DNA of 64,000 nucleotides from the NCBI RefSeq assembly GCF_001625215.2, contig NC_030388.2, forward strand, positions 26,028,558-26,092,557. Direction: 5' to 3'. The notes beneath the pieces are model-generated. The model did no database searches. It saw nothing but the letters and a program-made list of their open reading frames with translations, and was not told the origin of the DNA. The stretch is from Daucus carota subsp. sativus (taxonomy: Eukaryota; Streptophyta; Magnoliopsida; Apiales; Apiaceae). A program made the position numbers and the translations under genes. Numbering within the stretch: the stretch's first letter is position 1; every line of letters starts with the position of its first letter. Below are positions 22,504 to 35,480 of this stretch, piece by piece.

Positions 22504-25500
22504 TCATTTTGGTGTGGAAGATCCTCGGTGTTCCACAAGCTTCCATGAAGGCGTCGTACCATTTGGCAAAGGAATTCCAAAATCTAAAAAGCCCTTCAGC
22601 CACTGAATCTTGTTTGCAAGTTCTTCTAAATCCATAATCACAGCATCCAGTGAGTTAGAGACCGCGATATTCAAAGGAGGACTCCCGCCAGTTTTAACCT
22701 TCTTCACCGCTCCCTCAGAATTATCTAAGTCTTCAGTGCCAGTGTGGACAGCAGTCTCATTAGAAGCACATTTAATATGTGAACTAGAAACACTATCTGA
22801 TAGACTTGGTTTCTCAACAACACTATCCCTCATGTCCAAGTCCTCAAGTCTACGTGTCCTGGGTACAATGCTCCCAGATGCTCTTGACATGTCCCTCAGT
22901 TTCCCGCTGCCAGATTTTTCGGCAGTGTGTAAAGAGTTTGCTGAATTATTAGAAGAGATCGAACCATCAACTGGTGATACAGTTTTATCGACAAAATCCT
23001 TTGATCCTTCATCCTTGTAATCGATGTCACATTTCATATGTCCCGCAGCAGGTGTATCGGTGTTTTTTATTCCTGAAAAGGTAATCAGGTAAACAATACA
23101 ATTATATGCCACATACTTCACAATACATGCTTTAAGAGCTGGCAATCACAACAGTTATTATTTTGCATAGAGTTATAACTTAGAACACTACCGGTGCTAA
23201 AAGCATCAAACACAGTGCAATTACAAAGTAAGAGGAGGAAAACAATATGGCTTCAACTCACAGACCTAATGTCTAAGCCCCAATGTCTAAGCCGCCTTGA
23301 TTCATAAAGGCAGAAAAGATGGACTTGTTAGCATTCAAACATAAGCAAATTTCCCGATTTCAGATATTACAGAAGTCGCTGCTTATAGCTCATAGTACCG
23401 ATCAAGTCCAAGAAAAACAAAACTCTGAATCCAGACTTAAATGTGTCTCATTATGACTCGGCATTCCGTAGAGTAAAACAATCCATAAATCGCATTCTTA
23501 AGACTTGAATTCAAACAGTTCATGAACCAACCATAAGATCCTCGATTGCCATTATTTCCAACCACTCTCTTCCACATCCTCGATTGACACCAACCAACAT
23601 CCATTACTCCCAATAAAAATCATAAGATCTAGAATTTACACATGATCCAAAATTTGCATTACTAAAAACATAGTAAAGATCCTCAATTGGCATGACAGAA
23701 ATCCCACGCTCATGTACACAAAGTACTACAGCTTTAACGACTACGTGATTCACAAAACAAGGTATTTCAATTCTAAAACACTGTGAGAATTCATAGCCAG
23801 GCTACTAATTGTAAGGCTGGTTCAAGAATCCATCACCGGGCTACTAACTGCAAGGGTGGTTCAATATACATACGTGTCAGAAATGGAGTTCGCTGTCTAG
23901 TGCTAGTGAGACTCCGATGACGATGACTATAAAAAAAATGGTGTGGTAAAAGGGGGAAGGAGGATCAGGGGAGTGCTAGATGAGGTACTGACGAGAATAT
24001 GTCAGTGATGAGCTCGTCGTCGGGTAAGATGAACTCACCAGGGTGGGAGAGTGCTGGAGTGTTAGATGCGGTTTGACAAGAATATGCCGGTGATGAGCTC
24101 ACCTTAGAAGAGAAGTAAAGTATGACAGAGGAGAGTGTTTTTAGGTAAGGTGCTCTGAAATAGGGAGGTTGGGGTTTGGTTCGGATTAGATGTGCTATAT
24201 TTAAAATGAATGATTAAAATTAGTTTCTAGTTTTTACTGTAATTTTGGTTTTCATTTGAGCAAAAGCAAATATATATATATACTGCACACACACACACAC
24301 ACACACACAGATATATATATCTTATCTCTGGCTCCTTAATTGTCCTAATTCAAAGTATATGAGCCCTAAACTTCACAAGTCTATGTTATGCGGACTCTAC
24401 ATCTCTACCTTAACAATTTTCTCCCACGCTGACTTCTGACACAACATAGGTGTCCAATCATCTATGTTGCATCCAAATACTTGACCCTGTCAAACAATTT
24501 GAGGCCTCCAAGGAATATAGGTCATTTATAATACTTCTATTTTATTGGGATTGCTCGGCATGAGGGTGCCCTCAAGTATAAAAACCTTACGTTAAAACAT
24601 TTATAAGTGTGAGATCAAGAGTATTTTTGTGAATACCGAGGGGGCTGTATTTACGAATTTGCCCTTTCAAATTGTATTGCAAGATCTTTAACCTCCGGAA
24701 AACTGCCGAGGAAACCCTCCCAGCCAGTTCTTTATTTTATCATATGTATACTCGACTATCATTACATCATATATAACTGGTACAACTTCAGGGTTATACA
24801 ATGAGAACTAGAAATGACAATAATTATAACTTCTGCCCTCATTGATTGATTATTTCAGGCTCTCCTATTTTATCTACATCATTCACACTCTCTCCATTAT
24901 ACATTATAAACAAGATTTCCGACACATCGAATTATGTTTTGAACCAATTAAAATTTCTAGACAAGTGCAATGCATGTTCTTGCAAGCCCTCGCAATATCC
25001 CTGTCCTCTTAAGTTAGAAACAGCTACTAAAAATTTAGTGGTGAACAATAATTAAATACAGAACTAGTTCTACCAAATCTTTACTTGTTAAGTAGCAACA
25101 ATTGGGCAGTCTTCTGACACTTCTCCTACCATGGTTATTTTGAAGTTTGAACAGTGCTAATATTTAACCATAAAAGCTACTGGTGTTACCTTGCTTCAGC
25201 TGTTGCATAAGGCGAGAATAACTGTAACTTTCACCTTCCTGTAACATACACCAGGAATAAGTTAGGTCATACAATAACACAACTAGACTGCTTCGCAAAT
25301 ATTTAATGCTCATAGATAAGTTAAAACTAGAAAAAAGTAAGATAGTAAGAAAAAATGTCAAACAGAGATAACATCAAGCCCAGGTGCACAGCTGAAAATA
25401 AATAAGATTACCACCACCCCGGTTAAACAGACTTGCAAAAGCCAACAAAGGACAGGAAACACATAAAATGGATGAGTAAGCATACAAGTATCAATGTACT

Positions 25501-28500
25501 ATATAAATATAATTTAAGTTGAAAAAACAAAAACAAAAAACCAATGATCCTAAAATGTCTTATAAAGTAATCATAGTAAAGCATATTATTTTTTTATTAT
25601 AAATATATATAATGTAACTTGTAAAACAAAAATACTAGCTTATAACCCGTCCACGCACGGTTTATTTATAATATTTACTATGTTATCGTATATATTGTAA
25701 TATTTATTTTTATTGTGAAAGATAAAATTATGTTAAAATGATCTGTGTTTTTAGAGTAAAATAGATTTCTTAAATAATTAATAAATGTGTTTGAGTTAAT
25801 ATATTCTTATTGGGTGTGCTAAATAAGTTTTTAAGTCAACATGTTGAATAAGTTCTTAATAGTCAAACCCGTCAAAAGCCTAATTACAAATTGACCCAAT
25901 AAAATTATGTTGGAATAATATGCGTTTTTCAAGTAAAATAGGTTTTTTAAATAATATGTAAAGGTGTTTGGGTCAATATATTTTTATTGAATGTGTTAAA
26001 TAAGTTTTTTATTAACATGTTGAATAAGTTCTTAATAGTATTACGCCCGTCAAAAGGGTAATTAAAAATTGGCCCGAATAGATATGTTTAATGAGAATGC
26101 TTGAACATATTTAATTATAATTAAAGGACTCATTAAAGGGAGGCCTGTAGGCCCAAAAAATCCGACCGACCGACTCAACTTTTAATGTTTCAGCTTTTAT
26201 AATATAGTATAGATTTGTGTCAGAAAAATCTGTGTTTAGCATAGAAAATTAACCATATGTGAGACACTAATAAACATGGGCATAAATATTTGGCATATTA
26301 GCTTACAAATAGTGAACATATCACATGTCATTAATCGAATTCTTAAAAATACGTAATGATACAATATTAAGGCGGCATATGACACTATCTATATGGAGTT
26401 AGCAAGTTTTATTCGTATCAGTATGATTCCTGTATACACTCTCAAACTCTTATGCTAGGTAGAAGCTAATGTCTGCAGATCCTTATGTTGCCCCAGCAAC
26501 ATGAAAGCATCTATTCGAGGAACAGTGTATAAAAAGAAAATATAACGCACGGAAGAAACTACCTGCAAACTAGGAGCTCTCCAACTGCTTTCCGGAGACC
26601 AATCTAAAGATGGGCGTAAATCCTTGCAAGAGACGATATAGGTTCTGCCTTCACCCACAGGAGGTGGTATTAACGTAACCTAGTAAATTTGAACATTACA
26701 GTTCCAAGATTAAAGAAATACATCAATAAATATATAATTTTACTATATAATATTCATTGATACAAAAGCAATACATTAATTGATATGAACAAAATCTTTG
26801 GGAAAGTAGTTTGTAGTGCAAAATCTTTATAATTTAATTTGTTAATGTCATGCCTTGCTGAAACAAACATACTATCTCAGCTTTAGCACATCAGGGCCCT
26901 TTATGAGGTGCATGTCTCAAATTTGCAATCATAAGGAGGCATTGAATATATATACTCCAATAATTTGTTTACTTCTACTGGTGCACCTCATTTTAGTAAA
27001 TAGCGCTCCAGCCATTAAATAGGAGTTGAAGGCTTCTTGCATCAACAATAAAACTTTGCTATGATAATTTCGGTATTTATAACAAAGGTAGTCAGCTTAC
27101 TGGATCTTGACAAGTCCCAGGCGATGTTTTGTAGAAATTTTGATATTGAAAGAATTTAGCTTTTGATATGGTTTAGCAATTTAGCAGTCATACCACAGCT
27201 TTTCCATCATTAAGAACTTCGGTTAGTCTTCCGGTCCAAAAACAGCCATCAGTCAACCAATCTACCATATCACCCACTTTCCAGACATCATCCGTTCCTA
27301 TACTTACTTCTGTGATCCCCTTGACAAGAGGTAAATTGATTTCTTCGCACGTACGAGGATACTGTGGGCGCACCATTAGTTGCCTTTCTTTCTCCTTTCC
27401 CTTCATCTTTATCCAAACTGACAATTGGTAGATCTTTAACTTCTTGACCTCTGTACAAAAGCAGTTCAGGTAACTTGAGGAGTATATGTGCAAGATATGC
27501 TCGCTACTCTCCATAATAAACATCAGGAAAGTGGTAACTTTTATTTTATATTCAAGTAAAAAGTAATGGCATAGCTTATAATTAATAAGTAGCACCTCTG
27601 CCAGCAATTTTGCATTAAGCTAGAAAGTAAAAAAAACAAAACGTGGAAAAGAGGTGCACAATCAACACAATATTGCAGTTTATGAATGATACAAAACAAT
27701 AAATTACTTGAATACGAGTCATTTTAGATGATAGTATATAAAGGGTGTCATCCAGTGAATGGGGATTATGAAAGAACGCATAACATGATTTGTTGAGTGT
27801 AATCTTTTATTTAAACAAAGGTCCCCGCGGATTCCCTGTGTGAACTCTAAACATTCATGGTTTGTTTCCACTACCCTCACAGAGCATAAATGAAGCAAAT
27901 ATGTAGAGAATCCCATTGCCTATGATTCCAAACAATCACAGATTAGTCAGTGTAAGTGATTACTCAACTCCCAAAATTTCTCTTACATAAAGCACCTCTC
28001 AGAGATTTACACCCACTCACCAAAAGCTTTCTCACTCACCAAAAGCTTTCTCAATTATTCTTTAATCTAAACCCTAAAACCGAACCCTAGATTCAAAAAA
28101 AAATAAAAATTAAACTTTTAAATTGATTTCCTAGTGGCTTGATAAATAAATGATTTTGAATGCGCCATGAGACCTCCTACATGTAAAGTAGGTTTTACAT
28201 GTAAAGGAGGCTTGTCCGTATCACATAAGTGAAGCTTGTTAAATAGGTTATTTGATCCAGAGCACCGCTACACACCCGGTGGGCATGTAAGATGCCCCCA
28301 TTAATTTGATACAGTTTCAAGGATTCATAAGTTATAATCATTGACTGGTATTCTCTGAATTGATTACGAAGGTTACTTGTGTCCATGTAAATAATCCTAC
28401 TTTCTCCTAATTTGTCTTTTGTTAATTTTGTTAACTTTATATTGAGGATAGCGATATTCATGCATAAGCTTTGACAAATAATAATTCCATGACCTAAAGT

Positions 28501-30171
28501 AAAAAATTCCTAAAAATTACACCTCTTGACCAAACCCTGACTGACCAAAGTGGGCATATGATGCATACAAGTAATCATGTGGAATAAGAAGATAATATGA
28601 TTATAAGAAAATAATATCAGCAGACAGGTTACTTACTCTTTTTTTCATCTGGGAAATCAATATATTCCAGTGCATGCCAAATGTGGCCGTTCTTCACATA
28701 TATCTCATGTATCTGACAAATGAAAACAAATTATGCACTTAATGTGTGGAGAGCAAAAGTAAAAAAAAGAACATAGAATGTTTAAGAATTTAATAACAAT
28801 AAAATTTAGAGAAAAAATATTAGCAATTGTATTAAAATTTATTGGAGCGCTAAATTTCACTCTAGCCATTGTTCTCCCATATCATTCATCAAAAAACCAT
28901 AGTAGGGGAACTAAGAGATTTTGACATCACAAATTAGGAGTGAGCTATAAACTCCAGAAAATATTAGGAGGGGGCGAGAGAGAGCGAGAGAGAGGGATGA
29001 AGGGATATCACAAATTAGGAGTGAGTCATAAACTCCATAAGAAATTACGGGGGAGAGAGAGGGAGGGGGAGGGGGGGAGGGAGAGAGAGAGATCCTGATG
29101 TACTTTTGGATGATCCCGATGAGGACGAAGATTAGTTCCCGATGTACTTCTGGATAATCCCGATGAGGACGAAGATGAGTTCTAGTCAGGCCTTAGGTTC
29201 CAGCTATTACAGGAATCAAAGAACTATGACAATAATTTAATATCTTTGGAATTCTAAAACTTGTGATACGGGAATTAAAGAAGTATGTCAATAATTTAAT
29301 ATCTTTGGAGTTCTAAAACTTATGATACGTACTTTATTACTTTTATTTTATTGTAATATATAAGAGTATACTAAGGAAATTAGGGTTCTCATTGCTTTAC
29401 ATGAGCTCACCTTCTCATCATCACTTCGTGACTCAAGCTTTGAGAGACCTTATCACCTCAGACTGCCTCACTCTTTTTTCAACTAATCTGAGAGCCGCTA
29501 ATGATCTATCATGTGGTCGTGTTCTTAAAATCAACGTAACATGTTATAATCATTAGATGATACTCACTGTACATCAGTATTAGCATCAATTTTCTTGGAT
29601 CACCAACAACTTGCAACAAAACTTAGCCCCAACACAAATGTTGCAACGTTTTACTCACTAAAATGACACGATATGCAAATTTTTACTAAAAAAATTATAA
29701 CAAAAAACTTGAATGTAAATATGCTTTTCTCAAGTGGTCAAGCCTGAAAGGAAAAAAAAATAGCAAAAACTCATTCTATGAAGAGAATCAAACTATTTGG
29801 CACCTAGGGCCTGCCCTACTTCTTAGGCAGGATTGCCTGGGCTGACAGACACCATAAAATAGTACAAACTATTACACATACATTAAATGTGTATATATCA
29901 TTATAACGGCAAGTATGACGTAACTTAATATTGTTTCTGGTAATCCTGGTTCCCACATGAAAAAAAAAAAAGGCCAACAGATAACATATAGGAATATAGG
30001 AAACTCATAAGAGCTGGAATAGGGGTGCTTTGATCATTTAAGTCAGCTATAAGATATAACTAAGTTGGACGATACCTTGCATCTAAACCATGCACCACGA
30101 TAACCCTTCTCAAAAGACTTTGCCTCAGCCAACTGTCCAACTTTAAAAGGCAACAGATCAGGGTTCTCCAT
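22504..30171 (-). CDS. Agenet (plant Tudor-like) domain protein
   Basis: Six coding exons (high to low): 30076-30171, 28637-28712, 27194-27450, 26563-26679, 25190-25238, 22504-23072. They join in frame to 387 aa. Start MENPDLLPFKVGQL; the exon carrying it opens at 30195 after an acceptor, so a non-coding exon lies upstream (a donor ends one at about 31206). Agenet domain 1 covers about 8-70 (VGQLAEAKSFEKGYRGAWFR, LEYIDFPDEK). Domain 2 covers about 113-180 (VWKVGDMVDW, GCFWTGRL, CKDLRPSLDWSPE). A Ser-rich low-complexity middle follows, then a conserved C-terminal segment (LEELANKIQWLK ... WKLVEHRGSSTPK). Agenet domains are Tudor-like readers of methylated histones or RNA-associated proteins. 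The arrangement matches the Arabidopsis family annotated as plant Tudor-like RNA-binding protein (AT4G32440 type). Molecular role is not known in detail. Confidence 0.9.
23073..25189 (-). other. Intron 5 of the Agenet gene
   Basis: 2117 bases with no coding signal. A dinucleotide repeat (TA then CA then TA) lies at 24270-24322. The stretch 23880-24120 contains GATGAGCTCxxC duplications. Confidence 0.7.
24270..24322. repeat. Compound (TA)n(CA)n(TA)n microsatellite
   Basis: About 12 CA units flanked by TA runs, inside an intron of the Agenet gene. Confidence 0.9.
25635..26213 (-). mobile_element. Non-autonomous Helitron in an intron
   Basis: Read on the minus strand, it begins TCTATACTATATTATAAAAG and ends with a hairpin (CCGTGCGTGGACGG) followed by GTTATAAGCTAG. 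It sits between a host A and T, as Helitrons do. 579 bp, non-coding, without target duplication. A relative with the same 3' end lies at 32806. It is located in intron 4 of the Agenet gene, in the same strand orientation as the gene. Confidence 0.82.
28975..29095 (+). repeat. GA-rich microsatellite
   Basis: Interrupted (GA)n and G-rich purine runs in the first coding intron of the Agenet gene. Confidence 0.85.
29095..29182 (+). repeat. Tandem duplication, unit about 44 bp
   Basis: The segment with GATGTACTTTTGGAT and CCCGATGAGGACGAAGAT recurs directly afterwards with four or so changes. The first copy can be read as an acidic peptide ending (DVLLDDPDEDED then stop), perhaps a relic of a transposase tail, but it is too short to assign. 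Confidence 0.7.
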
Positions 30172-31205
30172 GTTAATTTCACAACTGTGATATAGCTGCA
30201 CCAAAGAAACAGATATATTTAAAGCACACTTCTTGAGACATTTCATAACACAGGGAAAGTATATCTATGAATTGACAGGGATACTTAATCTTGATATACA
30301 CATAACAATCAATATGCGCAGAACTTCTGCATATTAAAATTCAGTTCTCTTTTCCAGCTTCTAAGAAATCGACCTAAGATTTTTCATTCCGGAGAGCAAC
30401 AACACATTTGTCATTGTATCATAACTTCTCCAAGTATGCAAGAATTATAGGACAACTTGCATCACAAGTTAATGTTAAAATGCTATACACAACACCTTAA
30501 GTTTTTTAATTTAAATTTTAATAGAAAATTATTGGACCCGAAAAAACCTCATACCCATAAAGCCAAGGACTTGATGAAAAACTGGTGACCAGAACTATCA
30601 ACGCAAATGAGCAACAAAAACAAAATTTGAGCAAAGTTTGCTGCATCTCTTGCAAAATATAACATTCAAGAATCATTTCATGAAGTGAAAGATTTTTGGG
30701 GTGAAATGTAAGCTTCTAACCAATATTGCATGCATAAGCAAGGAGCAACCTCATAGATCATAGCGGTGAAAGCGAAACCAACGCCCATATCCTGCCCAAT
30801 ATCTTTCAGGACTACATAGATCCGGAGTCCCAATTGACCCTAACCGAGCTCCTCTATATACCTAAAGTATCCTCTATGTGCAGTCTAAATACTCTAAACC
30901 AAGCATGAATTATACCATTAATTCAATACTCCGCAAAATAGATCAAGTTTCCAAATAAAATTCTCAAGTCCTCAAAACTTGTGCATTCTTGTCACAATTA
31001 CGCAACTTTCAAGCAAACAGCTTATCGAAACCCTAGACCTAATTTAATTTCACAATTATATGAACACGAACACACCCACATATCGTAATCAACAATTAGC
31101 AAACTAAACAAATATCACAACTTATCAACTATCATGCGTCCAAAATCAAGACCCGATAGCAATTAATTATACATACATACACACATAATAACATCCAATT
31201 CATAC

Positions 31206-31445
31206 CTTGTACTTGGAGATTTCTACTTGTTCAGTCAATTCAAGAAGATTGAACTACTTAAAGCTAAATATATATGTATGAATGATCCTGCCAAAGTTAA
31301 GAACATGCATTGTATTAAGTGCAGATTTTGTGGTCACAAAAGGAATTAAAAGATTAATTAATGAAACTAAATTAAAATACTAGAAAGGATAGAGAGATAA
31401 ATAAATAAAAAATACCTAAAAAACGGGTATATTGTTCAAGAACTG
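31206..31445 (-). promoter_or_regulatory. 5' non-coding exon and promoter region of the Agenet gene (provisional)
   Basis: A clean donor (CAAG before GTATGA on the minus strand) at 31205/31206 fits the end of a 5' UTR exon that splices to the acceptor at 30196. The transcription start was not located. Confidence 0.4.
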
Positions 31446-31664
31446 CAAAGCCCTGACTGAATGAAGGTGAGAAGCCGGGAATAATATAACCGGGCGTGCG
31501 TGATGCGAACGTTGGGATTCGTGCCCAGAGTTATGTGCAGATGCAGCGTACTACAGTTTAACATAAATTTTATACTCCCTGTCACATTTAATTCTATATC
31601 TTTTTCACTGCTCGACACGCACTTCAATCCTCTTATAAAACATTCAATCCTCTTATAAAACATA

Positions 31665-31921
31665 CTCCCTCCGTCCCTTTTTACATGTCCACTTTGACTT
31701 TTGACCAGTCAAATTGACTTTATTTTGACTGAACTTTACATGTATCAGATAATTGAGAAAAATAATAAAAATTATATCAATAGAAAGTACATTTAGTGTA
31801 TTTAATACGCAACTTTCAGATTTTAAAAATAATGAGTAGATAATTTGTAATATTTAGTCAAAAATTGGTCAATTTGACTCCTCGAAATGCATAATGGACA
31901 TGTAAAAAGGGACGGAGGGAG
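31665..31921. mobile_element. Stowaway-like MITE nested in another
   Basis: 257 bp. CTCCCTCCGTCCCTTTTTAC at the left is matched, inverted, at the right with perfect ends, and TA flanks both sides. It contains the GACTTTTGACCAGTCAA motif. Confidence 0.92.
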
Positions 31922-31923
31922 TA

Positions 31924-32025
31924 GTTCTATAACTTATTTTTAAAATTTTCTTTTTCTGAATAAAAATATAACATTCAAACTTTTATACAGAAAAGAAAAA
32001 TTTTAAAAATAAATTATAGAACTAT
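31924..32025. repeat. Long hairpin, arms of about 36 bases
   Basis: TTCTATAACTTATTTTTAAA and following bases pair with the inverted copy ending TTATAGAACTA. The loop is about 30 bases. Confidence 0.8.
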
Positions 32026-32110
32026 ACTTTACGGTAGCATTAAAGTCCGTGCCGCGTCCTCATCCCCCAATGTATACAACTCAGGGGGACGGAGGGAGTA
32101 CTATTTACTA

Positions 32111-32347
32111 CTCCCTCGGTTTATTTTTATATGACACTTTTGATTTGTGCACGTTACCTTTAGGTAAGTTGACCGGACAGTAGAACTTATTATTTTTAAT
32201 TAATTTTTTTTGTGAATTAAAATTTTAATTACATATTTTTATTCAGAAAAAGAAAATTTCAAACATAATACATTTAACTATCCGGTCAAAGCACTTAAAA
32301 ATGTGTGTCAAAAAGTCAAACTGTCGTATATTAAAAAACAGAGAGAG
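32111..32347. mobile_element. Stowaway-like MITE, divergent
   Basis: 237 bp, ends CTCCCTCGGTTTATTTTTAT and, inverted, CTCTCTCTGTTTTTTAATAT, with TA on both sides. Interior AAGTTGACCGGACAG pairs with TCCGGTCAAAGCACTT. Confidence 0.8.
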
Positions 32348-32805
32348 TAATTACTGTACTCAGTTTATTTTTTCTATACAATGGTCAACCGGTTTAAAAT
32401 TAGGTGCACAGAAAAAGTTCCCCCAAATCTCCCATATTCTTCAATTAATACTCAAAATAAAGAATTATAAAAAATGATCCTAATATAGATGTCGATAATT
32501 TAATATTTTTAATTTTGAGATGAAAACGTGTTTCACCTAACCGATGCAGTGTTTTTAATAATAACCAAAACGCCACACGATATAACGTTATTATATGGTA
32601 TTTGAGAGTCATTTTCCTAGTTCTTGATATTCAGGGCATTGATGATGAATACATGGGTAGTCAGACTCAACACCAAAATTATTGATTGGTAATTTGATAG
32701 TTATAAAAAGATTCGAGGATAAAAATTTTAATTTTAATATTATATAGGCATATAAGGGGTGCTCTGCGTTGATTATTTGTTACTATTATTTATTATTTAT
32801 TATAC

Positions 32806-33320
32806 TAGCTTATAACCCCTTGCACGGGAGCTTTTTAATTATTTAGAAACTTTTTAAATGGTGTAGAAAAATTTAAGTTATAAATAATAAATTAAAATTT
32901 GAAATTATGATTTGTTTGTAAGTTAGAACTGTTGTAAAAATATATAATTTTTATATGTTGTTGGTATAATTTAACATTTTATCTTAAATTTTAGTTGAAT
33001 CGAATCCAAAATATTGATTTTCCATGATTTAACGGTTATGAGTAACTTAATTTAACACATTTGTCTTTAATAATAAAAATATTTATTTTGGATTATAAAA
33101 AATCATAAACACATGAAAGACAGATTTTGTTTTGGATTTAGAAAAGGAATTATAAACATGCAAGTAGATATCAGTTATCTTATGGAACAAAAGTTAATTT
33201 TGTTCTAATCTAACGGTGCTTATTTTTTTAATATACGATCCAACAGGTGATAAGCTTTTGGACCATACAACCATGCGACCAAATTATCCCACTTACGCTT
33301 GTTATATATAAGTATATAAT
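32806..33320 (-). mobile_element. Helitron-like element, second copy
   Basis: On the minus strand the 3' end is a CCCGTGCAAGGG hairpin then GTTATAAGCTAG, like the copy at 25635. The 5' end is diverged (near 33318, TATATACTTATATATAACAAG), so the left boundary in element orientation is provisional. Confidence 0.5.
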
Positions 33321-34448
33321 ATGTTTTAGTTATGCAATTTTTATTGGACATTTTAGATAAGTTTTGATTATTCAAACCCATCAAAATATTTATAAATAAA
33401 TTGGTCCAAGATTCTTTTTAATGAGAATGTTTAAAATTATATGTGAAATATCAATTATACTTTTGTTTTCTTGAAACAGAAGTGTTAATCTATGATAAAA
33501 AGCAATATGGCATCTATATCAATGATCGAGTTTTTCAAATACTAAATTGTAATCACATGTTCTCGTAAAGAGACAATTAAATGATATTTTGAAGAAAAAA
33601 TATATAAAAATACAAGTTTCCGCTTCATGCATTCTCGTTCAATTACTAGTATTCTATGTCCTAATAAAACTATCGATTAGAACTGCGATTCCATACAAAA
33701 ATTCATTAAAAGATAAAATTCTTTACTAAAATGTAACATATCAACGAGTAATCAATTTGTTTGGAATATATGTTTAACAAAATAGAATATATACATGTGA
33801 CATGAGTATTAACGAGTGAGCTGCGTATTTCAGAGAAATATGTTTCTTTCAAATAATTAGAATTTAATATTTACATGTGATATATTTTATATTTAATTTA
33901 TATTTAATTTTTTTAATAAACACACATAATGTCATGTATATTATAATACTAAATTATGAAGGTTTAAAATTAGGGAAATCTACAAAACTACCTACCTTTT
34001 CTTTTATTGTTTTCAAAAATACTACCTTCCAGAATTATTTTTAAAAATACTTTTTCATAAAATTTTTTTTTCAAAAATACGGTTTGCAACTTTTGCAACC
34101 TCATTTGCAACTCCAGGCGGCGCCAACCGTGTTGCAACCTTATATATATAAATATATATCGATTCCGAAAATGAGGTCGAAAATGACATTTGAAAACTGG
34201 AACTTTAAATAAGGATTTGTAATTGCATATATGGTTGCATATGGTTGTATTCAGTTGCATATGGTTGCATTCAGTTGTTTCTATTGCAATCTAATGGCCC
34301 CGCCATGGGCACGCCATACATCTGTTGTTACTTACAGTTTTCAGTTGCATTTAGTTGCAACTGAGGTTGCAAATGAAATTGCAAATGAAATTGCAAAAGT
34401 TGCAACTGCAGTTGCAACTTCATTTGCAACTTTTGCAATCTCATTTGC

Positions 34449-34451
<3 letters not shown>

Positions 34452-34518
<67 letters not shown>
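34452..34518 (+). repeat. (TA)n(GA)n microsatellite
   Basis: About 19 TA units followed by about 15 GA units, at the left border of the inner element. Confidence 0.93.
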
Positions 34519-34521
<3 letters not shown>

Positions 34522-35429
34522 TGCTCCACTACAAACCCTCTTATTCTACAAACTAAAAACTCAGCTGCAATATCACTAAAACATAAACACGAAATCACTA
34601 AATCTTTCAACAACCCCACTTCCACCTCCATCATCTCAATCTCAACCTCCACCTCCGGCAACTCCAGTCCGTCGCCCCCTGCCGCCTTCTCCACGTCTAT
34701 CGTCCCTCCAGTGCGCCTCCTCCATGTCCGTCGTCCCTCCAGTCCGCCTCCACCTCCACCATCCCATCCACCTTCTCCTCCTGCACCACATCACATGCCT
34801 CACCTCCCGCGACTCCGTCGCCTTCATCTCCACCCCCACCTCCACCACCGCCACCGACATCAGAATCGAGTACAAGAACAGATCCCGTGATTTTCACCAA
34901 AATTCTGGAAATTTTCACCAATTTTACAACACAAATCACTGAATTCTGAAGAGAATATCACTAATTTCTGAAGCGCGTATCACTAATTTGTATAGCAGGA
35001 ATCACCGATTTCTGTAAATATATCAACAGGTATTTCAAAGCTTTAACAACGTTATAAACCATGACAGAGTCTAGTCGTTCACGAGATTGGGAGAGTGAGA
35101 GATAGTCGAAAAAAGATCAGTGAATCAGAAGGGAAATGACGGAGGTGGTGATGGCGGAGAGCGGATGGAGGTTGTGATGGTGGAGAGACGGCGATGATCG
35201 TGGGGAGAGGGAGGGACATAGTTGGTGAGGATGACGGTGAAATCAGGGCGGTGAGGTGGGTGGTTGCGTTTGTCTGGGTGTGAAGCAGACGTGGAAGAAG
35301 GGGAATCGGGCAGATCTAGGGGTTGCTTTATGCTGGGTTATTAGTTGAGGTGAGTGCCTTTAGTAATTTAGGGAGTTCCAATAGTGGTTTTTAGTTTTTA
35401 TTTTAAGATTGGTTTGTAATTGATCATGA
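34519..35429. mobile_element. Inner TIR element with GC-rich core
   Basis: The left end TCATGCTCCACTACAAACC and the right end, inverted, TCATGATCAATTACAAACC stay alignable for about 45 bases (both continue to AACTAAAAAC). TA repeats flank both sides and hide any target duplication. The core (34600-34870 and 35080-35310) is C-rich then G-rich, unlike the AT-rich surroundings. It may be captured host DNA or simple-sequence expansion. Open frames through it run across microsatellites and are not accepted as genes. Confidence 0.65.
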
Positions 35430-35430
35430 G

Positions 35431-35433
<3 letters not shown>

Positions 35434-35477
<44 letters not shown>
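35434..35477 (+). repeat. (TA)n microsatellite
   Basis: About 21 TA units at the right border of the inner element. Confidence 0.93.

Positions 35478-35480
<3 letters not shown>

Larger units (their letters stand above)
31575..32098. mobile_element. Stowaway-like MITE, outer copy of a nest
   Basis: Ends CTCCCTGTCACAT and, at 32098, GGGACGGAGGGAG, with TA on both sides. It is split by a complete second element at 31665-31921. Its right half contains a long hairpin (31924-32025). Confidence 0.7.

Noticed and set aside
28068..28092. Telomere-like AAACCCTAAAACC words
   Set aside because: Only two imperfect units. The same word is common in plant promoters and leaders.
34231..34890. 219-codon plus-strand frame rich in Pro, His and Ser, with overlapping frames on both strands
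   Set aside because: It runs through the (TA)n and (GA)n microsatellites and a C-rich core inside a transposon. Several frames are open there because of low complexity.
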